Positions 13,824-26,327 of a stretch of DNA of 64,000 bases are shown piece by piece. This DNA comes from Viscum album (lineage: Eukaryota; Streptophyta; Magnoliopsida; Santalales; Viscaceae), in contig OY728163.1 of assembly GCA_963277665.1 (NCBI GenBank), forward strand, positions 1,900,430,644 through 1,900,494,643, read 5' to 3'. How positions within the stretch are numbered: position 1 is the first letter of the stretch; every line of letters starts with the position of its first letter. A model generated the notes under the pieces. It saw only the letters and a list, made by a program, of their open reading frames with translations. It had not been told where the DNA came from and ran no database searches. A program made the position numbers and the translations under genes.

Positions 13824-14489
13824 AAAAATACCCCCTATTATAATGGGTTTAGATGAGGACAAAGAGGAGGTCATTTTGATATTTAAATTGGTACAGACTT
13901 GAACTAGTCTGTGGTACAAGGCTGGACCCTTAGGAGGGGACCACACCTATATATAGGGGCCCATGTAATTTTTCCTTTACAATATATCATGGTGAAATTT
14001 GTGCTTCTATGTATTTTCTTGGATTCCCTACTTTTATGAACTACATTGTTTGCGGATGCCTTCACTCGCAAACTGAAACTCTGAATCTGCGAACTGAATG
14101 ATTTCATCCGCGAACGGTGAGTTTGGCCTTCTGCATAGTGAGGATTTAGTGCACATCTTTCTTGATCCGTGAACTATCAATTCGTTCACCAACACTTCAC
14201 AGGACAACGCTTCACAAACCAATGGTTCGTGGGCTGGTGTCCTACGTGGACCATTAGTATGATGACTAGTTCTCAATATTTTGCTAATTTCAATAAAAAA
14301 TAACTTTTTAAAATCCATTTTAGGAATGAGAATGGATCTCAATCTTACTTCAATGAATGTGTCCATAAGAAGGGAAACTATGGTCAAGAACACAGAAGAC
14401 AATCTCTGATCTTGTGTTGTCACTCTAGAGAGTACTTATAAGGATATCCATCCACCAAAACTGAAGGCATACCCATTGTCTAGTTGATT
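13824..14489. other. Spacer between LTR and antisense PMD gene
   Basis: The first bases hold the possible polypurine tract (minus strand). At 14,045-14,220 a short motif (gcgaact / cgcgaacg / cgtgaact) recurs several times. I see no protein similarity in either strand. The open minus-strand frames here have no recognisable domain. Confidence 0.5.
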
Positions 14490-14799
14490 TTCATTTTATA
14501 ACTTCAGACTCCAATATGACACTTCTTTTCAACCAGTTGATCGGAACAACATTAAAATTTCTCTTGAGACATCTCAGGGTCACGAATGGGAGAATATTTC
14601 TACCATGGGGGAGATCATATCTGATTTGATCCAAGATGACATATTCTTTCTGAATGGATCCATTTGGATGTAGATTAATCAGCGTAGATGTAATATATCC
14701 TTGGAATCTATCATCCATGATTACCCTTCATTCATAAACCTTTCGTGAGGTAATCACAATGAAGGGTGGAGCTCTAAATGGGACCTCCATCTAGATGGT

Positions 14800-17060
14800 T
14801 CTTTTATGATGAGTGGGATTGGGTATTCTGGGTACACAAAAACTGCTAATAGTTTCCTGAGTTGTTGGAGGTTATTACCTTGTACCAGGTAGCATGGGTT
14901 TTTCAATTTTCAATCTATTCACCAGGAGAGATGCTTACTGAACTGCTTATTCATTGGTGTTCATGCACCAACACCTTCCACTTATCACACAAGGAAGTGG
15001 GAATTATCTTTGGGGATATCTACCATCTAGGAGGGATTCTCTTCCATGGTAATATGTATGAAGAATTCGTACCAGTGTCCAATACCTAGGAGAATGTCGA
15101 GAATGTATCCCCACTGGTGAGAAACTTTATAGTCAAGGCTGGGGGATTTCTTGGTCAACCCCACCAATATCGCTCACTCATTCCATTTGAATCATGGATA
15201 AAGCAGTTTTTACAGGTGAACAAACTAAAATAGAATGTACTACATAGCCAAACACATCCAACTAAACAATCCCGATGCATTCTAGGCTCATATTATGCTA
15301 CCCTTGAGGCATGACAACACACTTCATGGGGTAATGAGTTTCTATTAGACGTATCGTCTAAACTCAGACTAGCGGGATTCTTCTCTATGTTTTTGAGAGT
15401 ATGGATTTTACCCTTTCATGACATCAACACTTGTGTTAGAGTTTTTACCTTGATGATGGAAACTACATTTGAATAAGGAAAATACATTAACTTAGCCATC
15501 CCCCCATTACCCATATTTATGAATTACTGGGGAAGACACATGAAGGGAGATCCACACATCGTATTCGTGGACCGTTTCAGTTTTTTTGTACAGCTGGATG
15601 GATGAGAATTTCCCCTATTATGAGTATCGACATACTACAACGGTTCTTCATTCTGACTTTTTTCTGAACCTACTCAACATCATTTTTGTTCATCCCAAAT
15701 ATTTGAGTGCCAATAATATAATTTAATTGACGAGTGATTTTTCTCATTTTGATTTTGTGCATCACATCATTTCTCATAGAGCAGTGGTAGATGATAGAAG
15801 GTGTTCTTTAGAAGTGTGTTCCTAAATCATTGCACTTAGAGATGGAATATTGACCCTTCGTATATTCAAAATGACCATTTTCAAACCCTATAATTATTAC
15901 AGATTCACTAGGAAATTATGATGCCAACAACAGGTCACATTCCTCCTAGTTCCCCAGGTTAAGAGGGAATATCACCCAATAATCCTTCACCAATTATGGA
16001 TGATGATGATGCATGAAGACTCTAGTATGAAAATCCTTATTTTCACCACAACATCTTCATCCTACTTATCATGTTAGTATTCTCAAATGTGGGTGGATTG
16101 CTGTCCTGACATAGTATTAGAAGGGTTAGTTCGATGGGTTCAGAGACCATTGGTTGTTTCCAATCCTATTCCAGCTGCACCATCTTCCTCCATTCCCACT
16201 GTAAGAAGGTGTTTATTCTCCATCATATTCATTCATAAGGGACTTAGTCTGCACACTATATCTCCATGGAGAGTGACTCAGACCCTACATCTTTGACCAA
16301 CATGGTCTGTGGTCATACTGAGGCTGGACCAAGTGGAATGTCACCAACTATCCCTGAAGTTACAGTCAACCCCCTATGCCCAAATTTAGAGATTGGACCA
16401 CCTACAAAGTGGGAGGGTTTTCTTTCTTGGGTAACTCAACATAGGTAATCTCTATATTCCATGATGAAATTTCTTAGTTATATACCCACTTTGGTGGGGA
16501 AGAATAATCGAGGAATCAATGCTACTAGGGAACACCAGGATATGCGGAGACGGGATTGGCATCAAATCTATACTCTCTTTATAGAAACTTGCATAGAATA
16601 ATTTGATAATTAGGAGAGAACCATTTGATGATTGTTCATTGACTTTGGATTAGGTGGCTTCAACTATTGGCACATGTATCTTATCAAACATCAAATCATC
16701 AAAGATCAAGAGGATCTAGATGCTTGTAAAGGGTACGTTGCTCATTTTAATTCCTCCCATCATCAAAAAAGTTCTTTTTGAGACATTACAGAAGAGTTTC
16801 ACCACCTAGTGTCTGAGTAAGAAAATTCACATGACCAAATGATTGCCCAAATAGAAGAGTTATGAGAATGCGAGGTTCGTATGGCCATGTTGAAGACACA
16901 ATTTTCATTAAAAAGTGCCAAATTGGAGTCCATTAAACAGAAAGGACAAGATATCAGGGCCTTTATTAAAAAAGTGTGTCTAGTGGTTAAAGATGAAGCT
17001 GGACAAAGAGCTTCCCTAGAATATTCCCTTGACGGGCCCTATTAGATGGTGGTCAATTTT
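14800..17060 (+). pseudogene. Antisense PMD (plant mobile domain) gene relic of the Tat element
   Basis: The + strand reads a PMD-like protein (PF10536 type), opposite to gag-pol. In one frame broken by a few stops (clean from 14,862 to 15,086): WCSCTNTFHLSHKEVGIIFG then GDIYHLGGILFHGNMYEEFV, matching the domain's 'tnTFh...GE..isl.Di..l.GLpi.G..yeE'. At about 15,375-15,560 follow KLRLAGFFSMFLRVWILPFH and INLAIPPLPIFMNYWGRHMK, matching the domain's 'LA.fLalwls.fVlP' and 'SLApp.La.iY.gl' blocks. At about 15,830-15,910 a 'LRDGILTLR...FKPYNYYRFTRKL' pattern matches the tail. At 16,790-17,050 lies a charged, coiled-coil-like end (LKSAKLESIKQKGQDIRAFI). PMDs occur in host genes (MAIN/MAIL1), MULEs and some gypsy elements. 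Its position between integrase and 3' LTR in antisense fits an accessory Tat gene. The 14,490-14,800 part may be its start but is not recognisable. Confidence 0.72.
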
Positions 17061-17520
17061 TTGACCCAAGCAATCCAGGTTTCATTATAATCATCTTAGT
17101 ATGTTCTTTTTTTCCTATTTTTTATCTTTAGGGAGAGGCTCTAGTGTTTGTATGCTCCTCCACTAACTTTTAATGGAATGGAAACATGCTTTCTCTCCAC
17201 TGATTCTCTATATTTTCCCATACTTCCAATCAACTAGAATTGATCACTCACTGAATGATAATATTAACCAAATTTTTATTTGAATCATGATACAGGATAA
17301 TAAAATTGAAATAATCATATTAAGATCTAATTTTTCCCTAATCAAAGGATCCAGTGAGCATAGTTCAAATATTTCTAGGGTTACATGGAAAACCCTACAA
17401 ACAATGTGCTGTTTTCAATGTAACCCTAATTTATTCCTAAAACTAGTTCAATGTGGGATTAGCAGGTATAAAATGGATTTTTATTAGGCATACCTTTACA
17501 TGTTTTTGACCGAGCAAGAT
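17061..17520. other. AT-rich spacer, nothing recognised
   Basis: No open frame with a recognisable domain and no repeat shared with the adjoining module mosaic until about 17,520. Confidence 0.5.
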
Positions 17521-20500
17521 TTTTGCCCCTTTTTTTTCTAAAATTGCTCCATAGTTTTCCAAAACTATGAGAACCATAGGTTTAGCAAGCTGGTACTCGA
17601 CTTTTTTCTAAGGTTTCCTTTGAAGTTTTTCAACCTGATGAGTTTTGTGTCTATTTCCATGGGTAGTTAAGAGTCTTTCAAATATGGACTAACATTATTA
17701 ATGTTTTAGGTTGAACAACTTTGACCATTAATTATAGTGTTAGGGGTCCAATAGGGTTTATTAGATAATAATTTTTCAATATTTTTCATACTTTCTTGAG
17801 GGATTTTTATTAACCCTGACCTATTATTTAAGGATGTGAGACATGATATGGGGCATGTGATCCATGGGATGTACTAAAGTATAAAAATCCTCTACTGAAG
17901 ATTAATTTTCCTTATGTTGATAGGTTTTTTAAGTGAAACTTATGCATAGATACCATCAAATATTTTTCATAGATGACCAAAGGTTTCATCAAGACACTGA
18001 CCTTCCACTTTCGATGGCCATGTAATTTTATGGGAATTTGGATTTATCAAGACCACCAGGGGTGGATTGTCAAAGGAGTGGTGTTATAAAATTATTAGGG
18101 AATCTATATCAATTGTGATTGTAAATGAGAGACCACTCTTATATGTATTTATCTTGTGTAAAGGAGGGTTTAAAGATGGTGTAGTTTAACATTATGAAAC
18201 TAGGACATTTGACACTTATGATTTAGTGTCATTTTTCTCTGAAAAGGTGACAATTTTTTTCCTTTTCATGATAGGTTTAACAAGAACGTTCTATAATTTT
18301 TAGGTATGAATGGGGGTAAAATATATAAACTATAATTTGAGGGGTTTCTGAAACCATGGAGTGAGGTGGGACATAAAATTCATAGGGGTGTACAGAGGTA
18401 GGATAAATCCTCTCATAAAGATAAATGTTCCATTGGTTGGTAGACTATTTTTTTGTGTATGTAACTTATGTAGATCCACCAGGGAATAGTGTACATAGTC
18501 AAACAATGGTATCCTTAGGATACTATCCCTCCACTTCTGATGGCTAGGGATTATTATGTGGATTCATAAATTTCTGGAAACATAGTATGGTTTGTGAAAA
18601 GGGAGTTCCTAAACATGAAAGGGGCATTTAAGGATGAAATTTTCTAGGAATAGGTAAATAAGTTTTCCCCATACAGATGTGAGGAGTTTCCCTATGTAGG
18701 TTTGACCTGTGTGTAGAAAAATAGGGAAAACATTTATTCTATTATTGGGCCTGAAACATGATATTTGACTGTCATTATGTATCCAATGATAATAGGAATC
18801 AATATGGACGTAGTTATTTGAACTTCCCTATGCATGTATGAACCATATGTAGGGAAGGGGAATTTTTTTTGGTAGCGGTTGGGACATGATATAGAATGTG
18901 GGCGTCAATATATATCGTGCGAGGGTAGGAATCATGCCACACATAGTTCTTTTAAGGTTTCTCTATATGCGGATCTAGTTCACACATAAGAGTGGAACAT
19001 TTTTGTCTCTTATAAGAGATCACCAATGAGGCATGGATCACATTGTACCATCCTGTGTAGATTTATTTCATGCACAAAAACATGGGGGGAAGTATCCCTT
19101 GATGTGTTTAGAAATTTCCTATGAAGGTCTGATCTGTACATCAGAAATAAATATTTTCAATCTTTTCTATGACTGGGCCCCAAAGATGAACATCTGGGTA
19201 TCAAACATTATGTGGTTTTAATTTTCTATAATTAAGATGTTGATATAGAAGATCTGATTAACATGAGGATGACTGAGCTCATATGTCCGGACATGCTTCG
19301 AACATGAGAGGGAAGGAAATTGTAAACCATGATTCTAGGGGTTCTTAGATCAAGAGAAATGATACAGGTATTGGAATCCATTATAACATATAGAGGTAGT
19401 AAAATCCTCTCCTAAGGAATAATTTTCCTTTGGATAATATTCCTTTTTTGTGGGCAACATATGTAGAGACATTGGGGCTTATTGTGCATAGTCAAACAAA
19501 GGTTTCCTCAAGATGATGATCATCCATTTCTGATATCCATGGGGGTTTATGGAGATTTGAAATTTCCCAAAGCACAATGTCTGTTAAAAAAAGGATTCAT
19601 CTGGACATATGAGAAATATTCAGGACACAATTACCAAGGATTTGGGAATTCCCTATATAGATATGGCTCATATGCAGGGGTAATATTTTCTTTTACCATG
19701 GATTCATCGGGAATCCCCTTCTAAGTTCCCTAAGTCCACATGAGCTATTCTCGGTGTGAGAAACAAGGGATGAAAAAGGTTTGATCCACCACCTAGGGAT
19801 GGAGTAACCAAGGATAATATCATTTTATATTTGAGGTTGTCGGGCTAGAATGAAAATCCAAGCATCACCATGTATCCTATGTTGACAAGAATCAAGTTGT
19901 ATATAGTTCTATGACATGGAATGGTAGGTGACCAATGCTGGAGGTAGTGTCCTCACAGGTGAGAACACTATGATGTGGTGCAGTTTAACATCATACAAAA
20001 AGGACATATTATTATGTAGTTTAACTTAATACGATTAGTAAAATTATTGTATAGTTGTCATCATGTGGAAAGGATATAGATGACCTGGCGTGAAAGAGGG
20101 AAAATGAGTGTATTCTTGAAATGGTCCTAAAAGTAGGGCCTATTTGGGTGTTCCTTATTTTGACTTGGATTGCATGTATAGGAGGGGGAATTTTTATTTT
20201 CTTCCATGGATGGTCTCAGGTCATAGGATCCAAGCATCACTATGTATCCCATGAAATGGGAATCAAGCCATATGTAGTTCTATATAAAAATAACCCTGAG
20301 TAGGTATATACCATACGCAGGGGAAGACATATATAACTTTTGGGGTGGCTGAACCATAATAAGAGTCCGGGTATCACTACATATCTTTCTTGGGTAGGAA
20401 TAAAGACGTACATAGTTCTTGAAGTTCACTACATAGGTCTGAACCATACACAAGAAAGGGGTATCTTGTTTTTATTGTAGGAGGTCGCTAGACTCATATG

Positions 20501-22640
20501 ATAAATCTAGGAATCTATATGTATCCTTTGTAGACATGAATCAAGCCATACGTAGTTCTATGAGATAGAATGGTAAGTGATCAATGCCAAAGGCAATGTC
20601 CTCTCAGGTGATAACACTACGGTGTTATGCAATTTAATATCATGCAACGAGGACCTTTTGGTCATGTAGTTTAGCATCATGAGGTGAGGAAGTTGGAAGC
20701 ACAATTTAATGTCACGTTGTAGGGGATAATTGTCATAGAAAAAATGAGTGAGTATAGGATAATCAGGCCGGGATATTCTGGAATAATCTCATCATGAAGG
20801 TAAATGAAAGTGCAAACCATGATTTTAGGAATTTTTAGATCAAGAGGAGTGATACAGGGCTTGGAATCCATTGAACATACAGAGGTAGGAAAATCCTCTC
20901 TTGAGGATGAATTTTCCCTTGGTTGATAGGACCATTTTTTTGGAAAACTTATATAGAGACACCAGGGAATATTGTGTATAGACAATCAATATTTTCCTTA
21001 CAACACTAACCTTCCACTATTGATGGCCATGAAAGTTATGAAGATCTAAAATTTCTTAGGGCACAGAGTTTGACTGATGGAAAGGGTGCATATGGTCACA
21101 CAAGAAATATCCAGACCATGATTAGTCATGAAGTGTGAACTACACCACATAGATCTAACTCGTGTGTAGAGGGTAAATGATTATTTAAAAGATTCTTATT
21201 GTGAGATATAGGGTTTGTAATCTCCTGCATATATTTTCATTTGTGTGTAGGAGATAGGGGAATTTTTATTTGAATAGATGGACTCAAACACAGGGCCTTA
21301 GTGTCACTACATATCTCGTTATATTGAGAATCAAGGAACACATACTTCGTGACATGCCATAGAGTTTAGCATCATACAGTAAGGATGTAGGTTCCCTTTT
21401 ATGAAGGGGAAATACCTAGTGTTCCTTTTTAAACTCTTACTACTAGAACCATATCACCATTTATTTGGATTGTTATGTCTTGACCATATAGGGAATCCCA
21501 TATTGAAACTCCTAATCCCACATGAGATATGTTTGGTGTGATAAACAAGTGATGACACATGATTATTCTACCACATAGGGACGATGTTACCAAGTGGGGT
21601 AAATTTACTTTAAATCATTTGTTGTTGATGAGCCTGAATTCGAGATCTGGGTGCCACTATATCTCTTTCTCGGATAAGAATCAATCCAAATGTAGTTCTA
21701 TGCAATTTTCTATGGATGTATGACCCATACGTAGGGAAGGGGAATTTTATAATTTTTTTTAGTGGTTGGGCCCGGACGTAGAATCCGGGTGTCACTACAT
21801 ATGCCGTGAGGGTAGGAATCAAGCCAGACGTAGTTCTTGAACTGTGTTCCCTATATTTGTATGACCCATGCACATATTTAACCATTATTTTGAGATTATG
21901 GGCCTATAATGTACCTTTATTATTTTTTTGTAGGGGAAACCCCCACTTGTGATTCCAAAGCTCATGTGAGCTATGCTCTATGTCGGAAACAATGAATAGA
22001 AATGGTTTCTACCAAAACACAGAGGTGGTTGAGGGTACATCAAAGGAATATTTGTATTATGTGGTGGTTAGACCAAGATGATGGATTAATGTGTATCAAT
22101 GTATCTCATTGGAAATGATAATGAAGTTGTATATAGTTCTATTAAGAAACCTCCCTTTATTGGTTTAGTTCATGAAATAGGAGGGGGAATTTTTTTATGG
22201 TTGAGGCTAGGCCAAGACACATGGTCTAGGCATCACTACATATCCTAGAAGGGAAGGAATAAAGCCATAAAACATTCTGAAACATCTCCCTGTGAAGATC
22301 TGGATCATACACATAGAGGGTAATATTTTATCCTTTATTATGGCTGGACCCTAATTTGGAGAACTGGGCATCACTACATATCCTGTCAGGGCAGAAATCA
22401 AGACACACATAGTTCTATAATGTGATATGGTGGGTGGCCAATGCTACAAGAAATTTCCTCTCAGGTGAGGACATTGTGATGTTATGAATTTCATCATCAT
22501 GAAACAAGGATATTTTATCCATTACGTTTAACATCGTGTGATGAGGACTATACCTGCAATGTAGTTTAATGTCATGCAATGAGGAATTTTTTATCCTGAA
22601 ATTTAACATCATGTGATAAGGATGTGCCATTTGAAAAAAT
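17520..22640. repeat. Mosaic of recurring short modules
   Basis: This 5-kb stretch is built from at least four motif types that recur at irregular spacing. Type A ('agaggtaggaaaatcctctc...ttggttgatag', about 120 bases) occurs near 17,880, 18,390, 19,390 and 20,880. Type B ('atcactacatatcc...gggaatcaagccacacgtagttct', about 50 bases) occurs about 11 times, for example near 18,905, 19,862, 20,230, 20,375, 20,510, 21,300, 21,650, 21,790, 22,095, 22,230 and 22,370. Type C ('ttaacatcatgcaacgagga') recurs near 20,000, 20,635, 20,670 and 22,490-22,615. Type D ('ttccctatatnggtntgacccatacgtaggg') recurs about 9 times. A fifth block ('catgagctatnctcggtgtgagaaacaag'; 19,738, 21,520, 21,962) is also in the LTR copies (1,809, 12,164, 39,411). 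No protein is encoded that I can recognise. Confidence 0.7.
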
Positions 22641-22949
22641 GAAGTATTTCTTTAAGAACCTTTCATTGGCACAAGGTTTAATTAGTTTTCCATCCATTTA
22701 AATTATGGAATATTCTCTATTAGAGTAAACATTCTATATGACATAAAATCCCTACCATTTTGGATCCAAATTTAGATGTTTCTTTTTGAGTATCATCAGA
22801 GTTTTTTAGAACAACACAAATTATCCTTTGAGGAAATACCAAAGTTGAAACTTTTTATTGAAGGATCATATAGTCCGGTTATGGTAAATCTCTAAATGGT
22901 TCAATTTATGCAATATTTTGTCATCTAGTCTCTCCAAATCATCTAGTCA

Positions 22950-23607
22950 CTTTTTAGATCTCTCATATGTGGATAGATGATCACATATGGCAACACAGAT
23001 CAAGGGTAATTGAATTTAGATGGATAGAACCACCTCTGTACCATACACCAATGAGTACGGGGTTGCTTGAGTGGTGGTGAGGGTCAGGGTATAGTAAACC
23101 CATAGAGCATGGAGGATCTTGTCCGACCATAATTTACTTTCCTCATCTACCATAATGTATATTGGATAAGGTCTTGTTGAAGGAATCTATCTATATGTTG
23201 GCTACTATATGGTAGTAGGATGAATGGTTGGTCATGATACCATACTCCTGATAAAATATCTCTAATTCAACATAATAGAAATTACTTCCATTGTCCATAA
23301 GTATTGTATGAGGGGCACTAAATCTTATGATGATATTGTATTTCCCAAAGTTGAAAGTTCTTCTTTCCCTGAACACTTTGATGGGTATAAATTCTACCCA
23401 TTTGGAAAAGAATTTAGTTTTTATGATAATATAACTGAATTGATTGGCCATAATGGGGGGATATAGTCCCACAAAATCCATTCCCCATATGGATAATAGC
23501 CAGGAGTACTTGGATGTGTGAATTAACTCTAGTGGTTGGTGGATGAAATTGTAATGGACTTGATAGGAATGATACTTCTTAGTGAATATAGTGCAATCTT
23601 GTGTCAT
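22950..23607 (-). pseudogene. Tat element integrase, broken
   Basis: Joins element cDNA to host DNA. The integrase core reads WGMDFVGLYPP (first catalytic Asp), then FSKWVEFIPI and FSAPHTILMDNGSNF (second Asp), then YYHIVAN. A stop at 23,190 follows, and the frame continues as IDSFNKTL. The family has a Glu where the Asp of IDSFNK now stands, so the third catalytic residue appears changed. Downstream codons down to about 23,020 read LHALWVYYTLTLTTTQATPY and SLVYGTEVVLS, the usual integrase C-terminal core end. An HHCC-like residue block precedes the core. The stop and substitution make it inactive. Confidence 0.88.
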
Positions 23608-23616
23608 AGGGGTCCA

Positions 23617-23949
23617 TTAGTACCCAATCCTCCAAATCTGGTGGGATATCTTGAATCCTGATTGATGTTCCCCACAATCTACATCTTGCAGTTCCTTCAT
23701 AATGGAAGCGTTATCTTCTTTATCAATGTTCCCAAAAAGTATCCCATCAAGGCCCAACTTATAAAGGGCCTTTTGTTTACTTATTCCATCATATAAAAAA
23801 ATTTTGATTGCTAATCTTTGATTTTCTCTTTTTAGACCTTGTACGGTGGGAGTTCTACATTTTGAAGGTAATCCACAATGGGATTCATTTAGCTGGGTTC
23901 TAGGACTATATAAACTAGAGACAAGACTAATATAATTGATTTCATCCAT
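23617..23949 (-). pseudogene. Linker between Tat RNase H and integrase
   Basis: A 110-codon open stretch upstream of the integrase core. It includes KALYKLGLDGILFGNIDKED, which fits the 'LYkr...G.ll.Cl...ea' segment of the integrase zinc-binding N-terminus. The expected His and Cys ligands are mostly changed. Identification rests on position and this weak match. Confidence 0.55.
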
Positions 23950-24094
23950 GTTGGCATGAACAAAAAAGTAAGATCATCTGACAGTGGGCAATGATGATGA
24001 TTGTTTTATCCTAGTCTGGATCATCCAGAGATATGGCTACATTTTACAATGAATTAGCTTGTGCATTTTGTGATTGAGGGACATGATCTAGAAT

Positions 24095-24507
24095 CTATTC
24101 TGAGGGGGACTCTACCATCAGTTCTTGGGTGTGGTCCATACAGGGGATTAACTCCTCCTTCTTGATAGCATAGTCACCATTGAATTTCTTGATGACCAGT
24201 TCCAAATAACCTTTTATCTTTAAATATTTTACATGTACTTGACGTGCAATATCTAGACCTATGATGAGAGCTTGATACTCTTCTTCATTATTTGATCCCC
24301 CAGATGACAACAGGAAAGAGTAAGGCTTGACTGCCTTTTCTTGAGATATGATATGACTCCTAGCCCCACTTTGTTGAGCATGGAGTCTTCCATCCTTTTT
24401 CCTACTTGGCTTATGGATGTTCTATCAAAATGCATATCCCATTTTTGGGAGACCTCTTGAAAAGAGAAAACCTCTTCATTGGGTAGTTCAACATCCGATG
24501 AAGTCAT
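24095..24507 (-). pseudogene. Second RNase H (archaeal-type) of the Tat element
   Basis: Two overlapping open pieces carry a WDMHFDRTSI start (family 'W.lyfDGss') and NNEEEYQALIIGLDIARQVH, followed by VKYLKIKGYLELVIKKFNGD (family 'vk.l.v.GDSeLVi.qv.Ge'). The Glu of the active site is present, while the Asp of GDSEL is now Tyr. An extra RNase H of this form just before integrase is the defining trait of Tat gypsy elements. A frame change separates the two pieces. Confidence 0.82.
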
Positions 24508-24519
24508 TTCTTATGAGGG

Positions 24520-24660
24520 CTATTATTATAGAAAATATACTAATGCCTAGAATTTGTTTGATTTATGAGGTTTAAACCATATATCGAACTACTTCAGAAT
24601 GACCTCCCACCATGGAAGATGTCCAGTTATCATTGGATGACTGAGAATGTACTTGAGTGG
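24520..24660 (-). pseudogene. End of the Tat RT-associated RNase H
   Basis: The minus strand reads INPLKYILSHPMITGHLPWW and, a few codons later, FDIWF. This matches the Tat family's 'nplkYifekP.ltgR.arW...L.eFDi.yv' block, the end of the RNase H joined to RT. Its upstream neighbour should be the rest of RT and RNase H, but the sequence to the right at once becomes LINE. It therefore marks the left edge of the LINE insertion. Confidence 0.75.
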
Positions 24661-24849
24661 GTTTATGCACGAGACCAGGTGGACCTCCTGGTGATACATT
24701 TTTTAGAGGTAATGCCTTGGACAAAATGACCAAAGCACAAATTTTATTAAAAGAATGTTTACAAAATTCTAAAGTATGGGATCATATTACATTCTTTTTA
24801 ATGAAAGGGAATAAGAGCAGCTGTGAGGTCTTCACACTAGGTAATGTCT

Positions 24850-25820
24850 TGATTAACTCCCAAATTGGCCATGCCATCAGCAACCATGTTTGCTTCCCGA
24901 TAAACATGTGTGATGATGTAGTTCAGATCAGTGAGAAATCAGTTGCATTCTATCCAATGAGTATTAATACGAAAAGCTAAATGAGTTACACCATTCCAAA
25001 TTTCATGAATGATGGTCGTTGAGTCACTTTCAATCCAAAGGTTATTCCAACCACGAACCATGGAAAAATTAATCGCATGAATCAATCCCATCATCGAAGC
25101 TTCAAGGGAGAAGGAAGTGCCACATTGACCCATGAAGTAGCCTAGAATCTGTCCGAGGTGGTTTATGAAGACAACACTACACCTTATAAGTCCCGGATTT
25201 CCCTTGGAGGCTCCATCTATGTTGATTTTGATCCATCCAGGGAGATGATCTCTCTAGAACACCTCCATAGTGCGATGTGGTTGACAGAAGTTTCCATCGA
25301 TCCGTAGACATTTCAGGATTCCAAAATTGTGCACGGTATTGTGGAAATGACCTTTTTGAATCAAACAAGATTCTTGTATGGAAATAAGGATCCGAGTACG
25401 ACCTTCATTAAGATTGTGCGATTAGTTGTTATGAATAATTGCATTCCGATCATACCAGATCACATGGTGAATCTCAACAACTACTGCAAGGAAGAGGTTT
25501 CTGATTTTCTAAGAGCCATCCAACTTTTCACATTTCATAAGTTGATTTTTGATAGAGTCAAGAATCAACCATATAAAATGAAAGATGTCAAAAATATTGT
25601 TCCAAAGAGCAGAAGCAGTGGCACAAGAAAGGAAGAGGTGGTTAGCATATTTTCTATGTTGATTACAAATTTTACATTTAGAACAAAGATGAATTCCAAT
25701 TGATTGAAGGCAGATATCAGTGGGAACTCTGTTGTGAGCTAGGTGAAAAATGAGACTGAATATTGAGAGATTTATCCAAGGTTTGTTGAAGTGTTTAATC
25801 CATCTGTAATCATTCTAATT
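24850..25820 (-). pseudogene. LINE zf-RVT and RNase H, broken
   Basis: Near 25,740-25,560, in alternating frames, the minus strand reads LAHNRVPTDICLQSIGIHLC and then CSKCKICNQ...H.FLSCATASALWN, the zf-RVT Cys/His pattern. At 25,230-24,850 is RNase H: GWIKINIDGASKGNPG (first Asp), GTSFSLEASMMGLIHAI (Glu), GWNNLWIESDSTTII (second Asp) and EANMVADGMANLG (last Asp). All four acidic active-site residues are visible; a stop after HWIECN and frame changes break the gene. In plant LINEs this domain removes RNA from the cDNA hybrid. Confidence 0.87.
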
Positions 25821-26327
25821 GTTATAGAATATATGAGTGTAGTAATTTTTAGAGGTAAGAATTCCATTGTGAGTCGGATCCCAAATTAAAAAATCATTGT
25901 TGTAAGCGAAAGGGTAACCATAAATGAGATTCAAAATTGTATCTAGGAGATTATCTTATTGAGAGTTTAAAGCATCTTTGATATATTTGTTGGTGTTTTC
26001 AAGAATTCGATCAGGATAAATCATAGAGATTAAAGGCGCTCCGGTCCAGTTATCAAGCCAAAATTTCATGGAAGAATCTCTGGAGACCATCCATCTGGAG
26101 TTATTCATAATGTTGGTGAAGGAGTTTTTGATGGCAGGCTATATGGAAGAATTAATAAATCTCAAATTTCTAATCTTTAGTTTATCAAGAAATCTATTTT
26201 TGAGAAAAACGAGGGATTCAGAAGAATTGTAAAAAATATTCCAAGTAATCCAAGCTTTAAGGACTTCATTAAAGTATTTTAAGTTTTTTATACCAATGAC
26301 ACCATTCTCAATAGGCTTGAAACAAGT

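Noticed and set aside
14034..14423. 129-codon minus-strand frame near the 3' LTR
   Set aside because: No recognisable domain. It covers a short-repeat spacer and lies between the LTR and the antisense PMD relic.
17520..22640. CRISPR-like array or simple satellite
   Set aside because: Modules recur at irregular spacing and in mixed order, with no constant repeat/spacer pattern; the plant transposon setting also argues against it.
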